Origin: Seriola aureovittata
Taxonomy: Eukaryota > Chordata > Actinopteri > Carangiformes > Carangidae
NCBI RefSeq assembly: GCF_021018895.1
Contig: NC_079384.1
Location: 15,763,140-15,827,139 of the forward strand
Reading direction: 5' to 3'
DNA length: 64,000 nucleotides
Of the stretch, positions 25,901 through 44,628 are shown piece by piece. The first letter of the stretch is position 1; every line of letters begins with the position of its first letter. The position numbers and the translations under genes are program-made. The notes under the pieces are model-generated. The model did no database searches and had not been told where the DNA came from. It was given only the letters and a program-made list of their open reading frames with translations.

Positions 25901-25987
25901 AAGGTGGAGTTCTGGAACCAGATGAAGCTGATAGGACACAACGTGGGCATCTTTGGCACAGCGCTGATCCTAGCTACTGACGGCTGA
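16902..25987 (+). CDS. tmem101: transmembrane protein 101, complete
   Basis: Multi-pass membrane protein of unsettled function; human TMEM101 was reported as an NF-kappaB activator in overexpression screens. Four exons join in phase: 16902-17032, 17941-18121, 18774-18920, 25679-25987, giving 255 residues (257 in human). The start is MAAPSRKQVFKFLSQFG. Hydrophobic segments can be seen in FWNCFCMLMLFA, VDMGAAVLCASFMSFG, FAMGAAIQLAISTYASY, ALAIIGGFLVLASGAG, GQVFLGVYLICT and, in exon 4, three more around LLEVLFGVLALAFLSGYY, ILATVLPLVILLID and IGHNVGIFGTALILATDG. The conserved YSLQHSKEDR, DGN.GYWHNTR and VEFWNQMKL blocks make the identity secure. Intron 3 is 6,758 bases, most of it a satellite array. 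From memory, human TMEM101 is codirectional with LSM12; here the two are opposed. Confidence 0.96.
18967..19302 (+). repeat. left ~335 bp direct repeat bounding the satellite
   Basis: From TAAGCTTGTAATGGAAGG to GGTGCTCTAAGCAAAA. It is nearly identical to 24618-24956, differing by a few substitutions and small indels. The satellite begins within a few bases of its right end. It contains TTATTTTCAG followed by ATGTGGAGGCAG, which looks like a splice acceptor and a 28-codon open frame ending in TAG. Confidence 0.9.
19304..24616 (+). repeat. intronic satellite, ~26 bp monomer in ~1.03-1.13 kb higher-order units
   Basis: Tandem array filling most of tmem101 intron 3. The basic unit is about 26 bases, such as TTACTATACTATGATGTTTT followed by TATACC, with variants ATGACG, ATGTCG and GTGACA in the centre. 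Monomers are organised in higher-order units. A non-monomer spacer (GTGGGGCTGAAGGAAATATG and following, about 55 bases) recurs at 19971, 21098, 22132, 23186 and 24218, so units measure about 1,127, 1,034, 1,054 and 1,032 bases. Units 3 and 4 are almost identical, with one ~22 bp insertion near 22600, showing recent homogenisation. The last stretch degenerates into ATT and ATCT microsatellites (24382-24500). No coding capacity. Confidence 0.95.
24382..24500 (+). repeat. ATT/ATCT microsatellite inside the array end
   Basis: ATT units at about 24381-24402 and ATCT units around 24480-24500 interrupt the last part of the satellite. The piece between them (AATTTCCCCTTGGGGTTAAA) has a short inverted repeat. 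Confidence 0.8.
24618..24956 (+). repeat. right ~335 bp direct repeat bounding the satellite
   Basis: Second copy of 18967-19302. The 28-codon frame after TTATTTTCAG is kept, with one Asp-to-Asn change (GTGACCTC to GTAACCTC). After this copy the intron returns to unique sequence (TATGATACATGGCC). Confidence 0.9.
25355..25545 (-). repeat. diverged MITE copy (hAT-like, AATCGATTA family)
   Basis: Words such as TTGATCATTCAATTAATTAA, AAACAAGACATTTGAAAACAT and GAGAAACTGTGATGGATCAT match a very common fish MITE whose consensus contains a GTCTTGTTTTGTCC block and TGATGGAC/TTTTTC. Lies in tmem101 intron 3 just before exon 4. Confidence 0.5.
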
Positions 25988-27982
25988 ACCCTCGGGCTCC
26001 CACAGACAACTTTTTTTGCACTGCGCAGGATGAGATTGTCTGCCTTTACTGTTTGTCACTGCCCGACTTTGTTTTCAAAGCAGCTGTGGTTCAGTGACCT
26101 CTCAGGATTCAGACTCTCCCAGCTGAGACAGTTGGATGAAAGCCAAGCGGTTGATTGTCATTGCCTACCAGTTGGTAGCTTTGTTTTTGCAAGAAAAAGA
26201 AAAGAAAAACCTGAGCTTCCTTTTTTGCAATTTAATAATTTATTTGGATTCATGTTTACATTTTGTCTCTGTTTTGCTCTGAATCGTGAGTATTGGTACT
26301 TTATACCTACAGGCAAAATACCTTTTACTCCAAAAATGATAGTCTTAAAATTGTTTTCCTTAAATGTTTTACAGTATATGGTTGAAATATTTTACACATA
26401 AAGGGAAACTTTAACTATATATATGGTATTGCTTTCCGACCATTTGGTAAAAAATAAAAATAAAACACTATATTTGTTTTGCTATTAACTGGTGCATTAA
26501 CGTTAATGTGTTGGTTTTTATTACATTTAATAAGCACAGCTTTTTAAACTTCTGTGTAAAACACATTTTATACAAAATAATGTGAAATCATTTCATTCAC
26601 AAGATGCTGAAGACGATTGTCCAAGTTTGAATATTTTCATTATTAAAACAGTTTTATTTCACTGAATAGAACAAACTTTAGTTATACTGTAATAATATTT
26701 ATTTTGCTATCAATGACCAATCAACTAAAGTGAACAGTGTTGCGAAGGATAAATCAGATAAATGTAACTGATGAGCCTGTCAGACTGTTCATGGTGCATC
26801 AGTATGTTTACTGATTAAATAAAAAATGAATGTAACATTTTCATATGTTTTACCTTTATCTATTACATGTATCTCAGCATAAAGAAAATGTCCAAGGGAG
26901 ACTATTCAAAGTTTGACATAAAAAGTCTGATTATACACATTATTATAAGTACATCTAGCTAAAACTAATGCAGACTGACTAATGTGGACAAAAACACAAG
27001 ATACAACAGCGACACAAACATCCTCCAAACACGCCTCTTTAAAACAGGTTCAACAAAAACTGAACACGGTAAATCCTACTGTAACTAAGGTTGTGTTTAT
27101 AGTAGGACTGTTGAAGTATTTATTTCTGTTTGCTGTCTGAGGATGGCTACATAAGTTTGGTTTTTGACCATTGTTGTATTAATAAAGTGGCCACATCAGA
27201 AATAAGTACTGAGGAAACTATGATGCGACCAATTACGTCACTGGTTACTATTTTGCAGCCAAGTGCTGAAAATGTTATAGGTTAACATGCAGTGCGAGGT
27301 TCAGCTCTCACACTTTAATAAGGTCAGCACCTAAAAGAAAGATCAGATAATGGAGAACAAAGTGTTCTCCGAATGCCAGAAGGGCGTGGTTAGAGGACAC
27401 ACAGACGTAGCTCAGATACATTTTAAAGATGTAGAGAAAGAATTTCAAAAATGTTTGGAGGAATTAATCCACCAATCATTTATATAGACAAATGTCATCT
27501 TTCTAAGCAGGAACGCATCCCCGAGAGTCACTTCTGTTTTGCTGTAACATGCAACATGCATATAATTGAAGACATGAAAATTCAGGGTCTGACTTTAAGT
27601 TTACACAGCCTGTTTTGTAGTGAAGCTGTTTCCACATATTCAGAATAAATGTTTGGGGGCAACAGAGGAGGATAATCATCATGCTATTGCTTAAAATATA
27701 CATGTAAATTCAATATAATCTGGATATATTGTTACAAAACTAAATAAGTAGACAATTGTGAATGTTCTTAAGGGGTATTCTCCACTTTTTCCCTCCTTTT
27801 TGATACAAAATGTAGCAGGACATGGAAGATAGTAAATACAAAAAAAGCTTTATAGGGGGTCCAAATATAGAATGAAACATGATGTGGTGTAGTTGACTAC
27901 AGGCTATTACATAACAACATCAAATACCAGGCCACACCTCAGTCCCAGAACACCTGGCCATGAATAAAACACATCATTTTAC
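25988..27982. other. tmem101 3' UTR and spacer to the LRR gene
   Basis: Convergent gap: tmem101 ends at 25987 (+) and the LRR gene at 27983 (-). Canonical AATAAA signals on the plus strand lie at 26453-26458 and 26459-26464, and another at 26818-26823; any could end tmem101. The plus-strand open frame at 26030-26401 lies in this 3' UTR and shows no protein family. No other gene seen. Confidence 0.6.
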
Positions 27983-29988
27983 TTATCTCTCTGACTCTGC
28001 ATCACTTGCAGTTTGTTTGTTCTTTTGGTTGTGCTCTGCTTTGACCAGGGCACCAATCACAGCGAGCATCACAGTGATGGTTATGGCGAGCACTGACGCC
28101 GTCTCGGCCACGCACAGCTGGCTGTCCAGTGAGGCCAGGGAGTTCCCGGCTTGCTGAGCAGGAGCGTGGCAGACGATGTCTTTGTAGTCCTCCACATGCA
28201 GGTGTCGAACATGCTGGATCTTGCTGAAGACGCGCTGCAGCTCGCAGTCACAGGTCCAGGGGTTAAGGGACAACTGAAGTCCGGTGCTGGTGGTCTGGAG
28301 CTGCAGGAAAGTCTTGAACCTGATGCGATCTAGCTGGTTTCCCTGAAGACCCAGCAGAGTGAGTCCGGACAAAGGAGCCAGAGCTTCGGTCTCGATCAGT
28401 GAGATGTTGTTGTGGCTAAGCAGCAGCACCTCCAGGCTTTGCTGCCTGTTCAACAGGCCGTCTGAAAGCACATTCAGTCTGTTTGCTTCCAGGCTGAGGA
28501 GGCTCAGTCGAGACAAGCTGCTGAAACCCTGGACATCTATCGCTCGGATGCGGTTGTGACTCAGGTCCAGCTTCCTCAGGTTTTCCAACTCTCCCAGTGA
28601 AGCGGGGCCCAGGTGCTCCAGCAGGTTGTGGTCAAGCCGGAGCTCCAGGAGGGAAAACAGACTCTGAGAGAAGTCCTGAGGGATCCAACGCAGCTGGTTA
28701 AAACTCAAGTCCAGCCTCTCCAGAAACTGCAGAGATGACAGAGACTGAACACAGAAAAACGGTCAAATGAAGCATCAGTCAGACCAGCACATTTACAGTA
28801 GTGTGTTGAAAACAGTGATGGGATGTAAACAATTTACTAAAGAACAGTACTTATGGACAGTTTAGAGGTATTACTATTAAATGCTACTTTATCATTCACT
28901 ACATTTCATAGGCAAATATTGAACTTTTACTCCGCTACATTTATTTAACAGAAGAGCAGAAACAATTAAATGATTAGTCAGTTGACAAAAAAAAAGGGGA
29001 AAAAAGTAGTTTAGTCATTTATGAAACAAAAAATCCAAACAGTTTGCTCATTCTAGATTCTCAGTTGTGATGATTTACTGCTTTCACTATGTTACGTCAT
29101 TTTAATTAGAAAATCTTTGGTTTTGGATTGTTGACAAAATAGGAACTATGCAGATGTAACATTGGGCTCTGGGAACATATACAGACATTTTTTAAAATTA
29201 TTTTCTGACATTCTATAGACTAAACACTAAACTGATTCATGGAAAAGATGATCAATATTAATCAATATTGAAAATAGTCATTATTTCCCTGCTTTAGCTA
29301 GTGGTTACTTTGTATTAACTAAATTACAACTTAAATATAAAATATTGTGGATTTTTATAGATTAAACCACCAGCATATAAACTATTATATAAGTATAAAT
29401 CAGTTCCTCCTTCACAAACTGCAACATTAAATGCTGCTTACACATGAATGCACCAGTAATAATAATTGAATAATAATAAAAAAGCATAATGCATAGCTTT
29501 ATTTTTAATATTTAGCTCACAATACTTCTGTACTCTCAGTGATAATGTATTTTGTGATTGATGCTATACAAATAGAGTTGAACTAAAGTAAAATATCTGA
29601 ATACTTTTACAGTGCTGGTCTAAAACAAAAATATAAACTGTAGAAAATAAGCACAATAAAATAAAATGCACATATATTTCGGTACCTGCGGCTGCAGAGT
29701 GCTGATGCTGTTGTTGGACATCTGGAGGATCTTGAGTGACCACAGCCCCATGAAGGATTTGGTGTGTACCGCTGTCAGCTTGTTCCCACTCATGTCCAGC
29801 AGCCAGGTGCCATGGGGGACACCAACAGGGACCCGGACCAGCCCGCTAGACCTGCAGTCCACCAGGTCTGAGGATTCGTAGCACAGGCAGGGGTTGGGAC
29901 ACAGTTTGAAGCCCAACGCTGCGTTCAGGAGCAGCAGCAGCAGCAGCAGAGGCAGCGCACCGAGCTCTGCGCAGCGACCGGCGAACAT
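27983..29988 (-). CDS. single-pass leucine-rich-repeat membrane protein, complete
   Basis: Two exons, 29988-29686 and 28744-27983, join in phase 0 to give 354 residues. Residues 1-26 are a signal peptide with a run of eight Leu encoded by CTG repeats. An LRRNT cap follows (CPNPCLCYESSDLVDC). About eight leucine-rich repeats come next (LLDMSGNKL, LKILQMSNNSI, LERLDLSFNQL, LLELRLDHNLL, LRKLDLSHNRI, LSLLSLEANRL, LEVLLLSHNNI, LTLLGLQGNQL). An LRRCT cap starts at NPWTCDC (262) and ends near Cys312. One membrane segment (about 317-335, VLAITITVMLAVIGALV) precedes a 20-residue polar tail. The architecture is that of cell-surface LRR proteins such as the LRRC26/38/52/55 or LRTM groups; I cannot choose among them and give no symbol. 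Extracellular ligand binding or channel modulation is only inference from architecture. Confidence 0.85.
28965..29285 (-). repeat. MITE copy (hAT-like, AATCGATTA family)
   Basis: ATTAAATGATTAGTCAGTTG at one side, TTTTCTGACATTCTATAGAC and TTAATCAATATTGAAAATAG at the other, are the ordered words of a widespread fish MITE. It sits in the intron of the LRR gene. Confidence 0.6.
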
Positions 29989-31500
29989 CTTTTTGATTAC
30001 TTCGCAGTCTGCTCACTCCTGCTAAAAGGCATAGTTACCCTCTTTATGCGTCTCCCCCACAGCAAATACATGCGCATGGACCAGGGGAACCAGTTTGAAT
30101 GGAGCGATAGTGATGTCATTCCAGTAAATTGTCTGTGAGCAGACATTGAGAATTCCTGATTAGAGAGGGATTATGGGCTTTAACGGATAATCACAAAACA
30201 TTACCCTATCTGGGGAACAAACCTGGTCTGGTTTGGATCCTTTCCTAAACTAAGGATTTACATCTGATCTTTTATAACATGAACATTTTTTTTTTTTTTG
30301 CTTTAAAGTAGTTTCTACATCCTGGTATTTCAGCATCACATCACATCAGATTTTTTTCATAACTAAATCTCATTGCTGAGGGAACCAGGTTGTTACCCAT
30401 AATGGTAAAGATGACACTGGTCTTAATTAGTAGTTACATGATGCAAAAGCCTGTTCAATGTAATTGCTATGAGCTGAAAATTTAATCAGAGCATCTTGAG
30501 GTCAACATGAATTCAATAGTGTAGGCTTCACCACTCAACACTGTGAAAACCACAGGATGTGTTCCCAAACTGTTATCTGTGCAGCAATGTAGGTCACTGG
30601 GTTGAAATAATCACTGCTTTTATATAATTCTAATTCAAAACTCTCCACCAACAGCCTCTTAAATGTGATTATATGCATGTTTTCTTTTGCCTTTATGAAA
30701 ATAATCTAAATATTTTGGGGTTTTGAACTGTTACTTGGACAAAACAAGACATTTGAATATGTCAACTTGTGCTTTGGGAAATTGGGATCAGCATTTACAC
30801 TATTTTCTTACATTTTATAGACCAAATATTTCAGATTAGTCAAGAATAAAGTCTGTTAAGTCTGCAGATAACCACATTAATTATCAGTGAACAATCATCT
30901 AGCATCAAAACACACAAGCCTACCTGAGATTTAGCTGCAATTCCACCCAAAAAGCACAGAAATCACAGCTTTTCTAGATGTATTTTCCACACAAGTCCAG
31001 CTCCATTAGCAGTATTCATTAAACTGTATAAACTAAATGTTTTAATAAGAGGAATTTAAAATCATTAACTGTCAAGTGCCCTTTGTCGCCCAGAGGACAG
31101 CAGTAAATGTATCGAGCAGCTTTGCAGAAACCAGAGGCTTAAGACATTTGAATAATTAACTGAAACAGCGATGGCGTCGTTTCTCTGTAATTACATGGCT
31201 GCATTGCAATAAGGCCACCGTACAATCCCTGACAAGAAACCTGAGCGTCACCCATAAAAACCTGATCTGTTCAAAAACGTGGACACGATCCGTCACCCTA
31301 AGTTCAGGACGATGGTGATCGTCACGTTTTCAAGCAGACCTCAATGACCCAATCCCAGTCAAACATGTCCCTGTTAATATCATCTCAGGGTTGGAACCAA
31401 TAATGTGTTTGCATGACCTGTTGGATTAAAACCCATTCTCCGTGAGCCCCTTCAAAAAGTTGTTGAAAATTACAGTATTACAGTCAGAATTTTTGTTACT
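29989..31500. other. spacer between lsm12 and the LRR gene
   Basis: Holds the upstream region of the LRR gene just above 29988, a MITE fragment at 30690-30850 and otherwise ordinary AT-rich spacer. No exon chain on either strand. Confidence 0.5.
30690..30850 (-). repeat. diverged MITE fragment (same family as 28965-29285)
   Basis: GGACAAAACAAGACATTTGA, then TGCTTTGGGAAATTGGGATC and TTACATTTTATAGACCAAAT match the central and terminal words of the family consensus. Confidence 0.6.
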
Positions 31501-31506
31501 TTTATT
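31501..31506 (-). terminator. candidate lsm12 poly(A) signal
   Basis: TTTATT on the plus strand reads AATAAA on the minus strand, about 495 bases after the lsm12 stop codon. Position is plausible; cleavage cannot be verified from sequence. Confidence 0.35.
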
Positions 31507-31998
31507 TTAGAAAATGTCCTTTAAAGTGTGGCGTTTCAAGTCACATTTTGTTTAAAATACAGAAAATACAGACAGTAGAACATGGATACAGCAAAAAAAG
31601 GAAACAATGACAGAAAATAAAGCTAACAAGCCTTTCTGACTGCTCTAGTTTTCTCTTTTTGAAATGGAACTGAAGGCAAAGGAAGAAGGGCGGAAAAAAG
31701 AAAAAGGCTTTGGGGACAGGAGGGGAGGAGTGGGGGCAGAATGAGACAAGTTAGTTAAGGAAACTATGGTTGCTTTATGGTTCATGTTTAAATTATTCTT
31801 TATAAAGTCTAATTTAAGATTTAATCTTTCCTCTTTCTTTTTTGTCTTTTTCATTTAATGGTATTTTGATCTTCTGGATCCAGGGCCCTCAGCGCTCCTC
31901 CTTGTGGTCTCAGACTGAGGACAAGGAATGCCGACTTAGTCTGGCAGTGGGAACAAAACCACTCGCGTCGCCTTCCCTGGCTGACCCACACTGCCAAC

Positions 31999-39049
<7,051 letters not shown>

Positions 39050-41944
39050 ATGGAGGCGATTTATACCCAAGGCATTTGGATGGCTGAAACTCTTCAACAG
39101 AGGACGAGGAGTCAGGAAAAATTCTGGCTAGTTGTCACTCATATTGGAGATCCTAAAGCAGCTTTTCTGCTGCTCTTTCCTTTCACCTATTTCATCAGCA
39201 AACGAACTGGAGTTGCGGTGCTTTGGGTAGCAGCTATATCAGAGTGGTTAAACTTGGTGTTTAAATGGTAAGGCAGCCAAAATGTTTTAAACATGGCATT
39301 AATGTGTAGCTTTTACTCCCCCAAACACTTTAGTTACCTATAGCTTATTAGCATGTTGCTAGTTAACGTTAAGCTTGAGTCATTGTCACTTAGCTGTGAT
39401 ATCATGTATAGATATTCTTTTTTCAATAATTATTGTCAACAATGAAGTTAGACACAATTGTACAATTTATTTTGTTGACGTCGCAGCTTCCTGGACAATA
39501 AACGCAGTCCAACCCTATGTACTGTCCGATTAGAAACAGACATCCCCGGAACCATCATGTTTGTAGTGGCATTTTCTCATGCATTTCCTCATGGATTTAT
39601 TAAGAACCAGATATAGGAAAAGGGAAGAGAGTGTTCAGAAAGACAAATGAATAGCTGCCATTACTATTAGCATACAATGGATTGAGTGTGCATTTAACTA
39701 GTCTAAAGTAGTTAAAGCGTTAAGAAAAATATTAATGATATGGTATTCATAGAGCATGTTTAAGAAAAGTCAAATGTCAACCAAAGAGGAATTTAAAATA
39801 CAATTAAGTTAAGTGAAAATATATGGATAAATAAGAGTTACTGACAAAAATAAAGAAATTATATAGTCTTAACTGGAGGAATTCAAAAGCATTCGTGGAA
39901 AGTTCTGTCAAAAGATGGGATTTAATGTTCAAGATTGAAACATGGAATAATGAAATCTTGGTAGGTAATATAGGATAAATACAATATAGTGATGGGGTTA
40001 TTATAGAATACAAAAGTCTATAAGAGTCAGAATTTATAGAGTTACTGTAGGTTTCAGAAAGAAGAGATATTTTGTCTTTTCTTAATGCAAGAATATATAT
40101 GAATAAGTCAGATAAATGTGAAACTTGTAACTAATAAATATAGTATAATAATAATAATATAATATAATATATAATAAAAATAAATAAAAATGTTGATTGT
40201 GTGCTGATAGGATGTAAAAAGCTCAATGTAACAGAGTTAAGGCTCTGGTTGTAGAAATCATTTTTTTGAGATATGGGCCAATAATAAACATTCAGAGTAA
40301 AAACAATACATTTAGTCATGATACAGAGTTTGGTACAGTAGGTGGCAGTCGTGTAAGTTATTGTAAGTTATGTGTTGTAAATGTATTTTCTTACCAGGAT
40401 GCTGTTTGGAGAAAGACCATTCTGGTGGATAGGTGAATCACGTCTATTTGTCAACAAGCAGCCCAAAGTTCATCAGTTTTCCTCCACCTGTGAAACCGGA
40501 CCAGGTGAGAAGTCCTCAAAGAAAAACACAATATGTATCAATCATAGATAGTACACTTACTTAACTGTACAGCCAGAGGTATAAAGCTGGTGTCCGTCTC
40601 TCAGGAAGTCCGTCGGGACATGCAATGGTGACAGCAGCAGTGTGGTGGGTTGTGGTGTCCTCACTGGGATCATTTCTGTATTCCCGTACTCACAGGTATC
40701 CCCCTTTGAAATAAACATATGCTGTTTTGGCTTTGAAAGTGAAGGTAAAGAATGGAGAATATCAGAGCTATTGTTTGATGAACCTCTTTCTCCTTGCCTC
40801 CAGTGTGGTGTTATCAGCTGCTCCCTACCTGTTCTATGTGTTGATGCTGGTGGCAGTTGGAATCTCCAGGATCTTCATCCTGGCTCACTTCCCTCACCAG
40901 GTTGTTGCTGGCTCCATTACAGGTCTGTATACAGAGTCATGTGCAAGCTGAAATATGGAGTCTGGGTGGGCCATATTGATTAAATCCATTTTACATAAAA
41001 GTATTGATATATACAGTATATTGTATTATAATACATCTTCTGGAAAACAAATTTGGAAATCTTAAATCAGTAAAATAACCAGATAGTTTTGTCTATTTTT
41101 GGCTAGTCCATTGAATACCTGACATGTACTTCTTCACACTGATGCAAAAATCATATGAATCCAAAATTACCTTAAAAATCATTGATTTGCAACAATTCTC
41201 GCTGTAGCTTAATACACTTAAAGATGGTATTTTCTGCATACATGCTATGGAAAAATCTTGTGACACGTGAAAAAAAATGTATATTGTCTCATGTCTCAAG
41301 AACATTCAGTATAATCTTTCATTGCAAATTTGATCCGATTGAATTGTTCTGGTCAGGCCTCATTCTGGGGATTGTCCTGAGCCGCAGAGTACCAGAAGGT
41401 CGCCCCCTGCTGTTCTTCTTCAACTTCAGCATTGGTCTGCTGCTCAGTACTCTGATGCTGCATGCTGGATTACAGCAGCTGGGAATCGACCTCTCCTGGT
41501 GAGTCTCTCTACTATATTCATGTATATTAGTGACAAACATCTCTGTCAGATGAAGCTGCAGAGAATTTTCCAGCCATGACTGGACATATTCTATTCCACA
41601 GGTCTATTACTTTGGCTAAGAAATGGTGCAGCCATTCCGAGTGGATTCGTTTGGATACAGCCCCCTTCTCCTCTCTGACTCGAGATTGTGGGGCCCTTCT
41701 TGGTTTGGGGCTGGCCCAGTACTGGAAGCCTGGAGGTTTTTCTCTGCCATGGGCTCCAAGGGCGTTATCTCTGGCTATTTCATCCATGGGACTTTACCAC
41801 GTGAATCGCCTGCCACTCCCGATTCAGCCACAAGGCCTCTTCTACGGCCTCTTCTTTGTCAAATTCGTCATAGTGCCTCAGATTGTCATGGTGCTTGTAC
41901 CTGGACTGGTTCACCTTTTCACACGAAAAAAGAAGAAGGACTAG
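39050..41944 (+). CDS. g6pc3: glucose-6-phosphatase catalytic subunit 3, complete
   Basis: Ubiquitous ER glucose-6-phosphatase; in mammals it also clears 1,5-anhydroglucitol-6-phosphate and its loss causes neutropenia. Six exons join in phase: 39050-39267, 40398-40504, 40605-40695, 40804-40922, 41357-41498, 41602-41944. They give 339 residues (346 in human). The full phosphatase signature is present and in register with human: Lys72 and Arg79-Pro80 in KWMLFGERP, PSGH with His114, and [12 protein letters not shown] with nucleophile His167. The rest is multi-pass hydrophobic (e.g. [50 protein letters not shown]). It ends TRKKKKD, which fits a KKXX ER-retrieval signal. An AATAAA at 42428-42433 is a possible poly(A) signal. 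Confidence 0.97.
40139..40190 (+). repeat. ATA-rich simple repeat in g6pc3 intron 1
   Basis: Mixed TAATA and AATATA units, low complexity. Confidence 0.8.
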
Positions 41945-42427
41945 ACACGGTTTTCTCTCCATGCTACAGGTGTATTTCACACCTCTGAGGACTATAGCTA
42001 TCTTCTGACAGAATAGTTCCTGTAAACACTTTAAACGTCTATGTAATGTATTCCATTGGTACGGTTGCGGGTAAAGTCTATAGTTAGTCACACCATATTG
42101 CTTTTTTCTCTTAATGTTCAATCAGCAATTGTCTTTTTTTCAGTCAGTGACTTAATGTTTTGAGAGTACACAGGCCTTAAATCAGGGGAATGTATCTTAT
42201 TTTTAATTTCTGCTCATTTGCAGTACGTGTATGTACTGTAATAGTAATAAGTGTTGTAAGTGTTACAGTTGTTTGCAAGAAAAGTGCAGATTTGATGTAC
42301 TGTGCATCAAAAATATGACATGACTTGAATTTTTTGAGGCAAAAATTAGCTGTAGGTAATTTTTACTCACTTTATTTTTAATGTTTTGGTCCCCAGACTT
42401 TCATCCCGTTATAGATTAGGTATATCA

Positions 42428-42433
42428 AATAAA
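42428..42433 (+). terminator. candidate g6pc3 poly(A) signal
   Basis: AATAAA about 485 bases after the stop codon; a second AATAAA follows within about 7 bases. Confidence 0.4.
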
Positions 42434-43004
42434 AAATAAAAAGTATCCTAATGTAGGTCTGAGGACCAAAACAAAAATAAAATGTGTGAATAGTTGACCC
42501 CAGAACTCTTCGTTTTTGTCATAATCACAAGTTTTGATCCTACAAACCTGTCAATAAGACCTTCTGAGGGCTAAAACCCTATAGAAATTGTTTCCCAGGA
42601 AAGGCTAAAATGTCACCACTTCACATTCTGTGTGTAATTCAGCAGTTTAAAAACTCTGATGTTCATGCTAGGGTCACGTTCGGGTCAACAGATGTCTGAT
42701 TTTACAGTTACATGGACATTTGACAATAATAATGCAATACCATGCAACAAACCATTAATTGAAACATCTAAACTGCTATGATCAATACTTTTTGCATTAA
42801 CAATGGATCAAATCACCACGTGAATGTGTGAGGGGTTGTCAGTTGTGACGAACCCACTGGGAATCATCACCTGACTCTGCAGTTTCCTCCAGCTCTATGG
42901 AGCATTTTAGCATCTTTTTTTTTCTTTTTCTTTACAGCCCACAACTTTACTGTTTTGGTTCAGTCTCACCACAGTCAACGTCATCGTTTTCAGATGCAAC
43001 ACGC

Positions 43005-43145
43005 TGCTGCTGATGGTTTAAAAGCTCCAGGAGCTCACTGTGCACTTCCTGCTCAGCAAGAAACAGCAGACAGAGAAAATTAGCGACTATAGCTGATGAA
43101 CATAGTGGAGCATTTAGCAGCTAAAAAGTCAGATATTTCCCTCAT
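43005..43145 (+). repeat. dispersed repeat copy, inverted relative to 55420-55550
   Basis: GAACATAGTGGAGCATTTAG, then CAGCTAAAAAGTCAGATATT and TTCCCTCATTAG match the reverse complement of 55480-55535 (GAACATAGTGGAGTATTTAG, CAGCTAAAGAGTCAGGTGTT). A short interspersed repeat without coding capacity; family name unknown to me. Confidence 0.6.
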
Positions 43146-44598
43146 TAGTTGGGTAACCAGAAGCACGACCGACAGTGAATGCTAATATCGGCCTGTGTCT
43201 GCTAGATGTGTAAATAGGCAACTGATTACTAACAAGCTCACCATATAAAACTTCATAAGGAGATGTCATTGTTGTGTTTACAGTTTGTTTAGTTGCCACC
43301 AAGTACACAAAAAAAAAACAATGTAAGCTTTATAAATACTTTCTATTTTTGCAAGGTCATTGTTGCAGTTGAATTGCCCAGGGCCTCAGGCATTGAATTG
43401 CATTATATTGTATAGAAGTTTATTATTGTGTCGACACACTGGTGTTAAATGTGGTTATGTGGCCCAAAATCATCCAAAATAAATAAATTACATATTTATG
43501 TTAAATGCACATAATGAGTAAAATAAATAACTGACATGCAGGGCGTGTTTCAGTTGGTAACCATTTATAAATATGTTCTTTTCCCCCCCGATACATTATG
43601 TTTGACTGTACAGATTACAATCAGTTATCATGAGATAAAAACACATTCTTTTTATTGTTTTTAATTAAACTTTTTATCACAGCGATCTGAAAGCTCACAT
43701 TTACAGACAAGAGAACTCTGCTCAGCAAGCAAATACATTAAAATAAAATAAAAGAACCTTTTCCCTTTTGTCTAGCGAGGTTTAAGGAAAATGATAAGGA
43801 TAGTTCAGGGATAGCAGTCTCCTTATCTTGATCCGAACACTGTATCACACACCAGAGTCAGGACACTGCTATACATGTTTCTGCTTGAGCTCATGGAAAG
43901 AATAGAACATGCATCAGACTATTTACAGCAAACTAATATACACAGACAGCTTGAAACCATACACCCTCAGATATCCTCAACTTAGAAGTCTTGTTTAAAT
44001 TAAGTATAGTACAGTTTATACCTTCATCTCTGTAAAGATAAGTACGGCAACTCTCTGGTAGCAGGTGAAACTGAGGATGAGCAGGAGGCAGTCAGGAGGA
44101 GCTGCTGTCTCTCTTTAGATATTTTAATCTTTATTTAGAACCAAAATAAAACGTTACAGACAAATGGTCTGTAACTTTTCGCACATATACAAATAACTTG
44201 AATACTCTCATTATTCCACTTTCTCAGTCAAACTCCAAATATGGAGTTTCTGGGTACTGAAATGTCAGTCATCTTTTTTTTTTTCTTTTCTTTTTTTTTC
44301 TTTAAATGTATCTATCTGTTGCAGCAGATTCAACTTCTTTTCATGACATGTGCAGGACCAGTGGATTAGACTGGCTGATTTGGAGTTCGAGGACGTTTTG
44401 ATGGCTATTTATTATGAATACTTAAATATGGTCGACCTCTTGAAACAGACTTGCTTTACTAACGGACCCGAGCTGGACGGAGTGGAATATCTGAGCCAGT
44501 ATATACAACTTGTGCTAGAAAGTCTATACATCTTCACCAGTTTAAAAACATTGTTTGCTCTTCATATTGTCATTCATCACTGCTTTGTAAATCATATG

Positions 44599-44628
44599 AT
44601 AATAATAATAATAATAATAATAATAATA
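44599..44628 (+). repeat. (ATA)n microsatellite
   Basis: About ten AAT/ATA units in the g6pc3-tanc2 spacer. Confidence 0.95.

Noticed and set aside
26030..26401. 123-codon plus-strand frame after tmem101
   Set aside because: Starts 43 bases after the tmem101 stop codon, lies before its poly(A) signals and has no family features; treated as 3' UTR.
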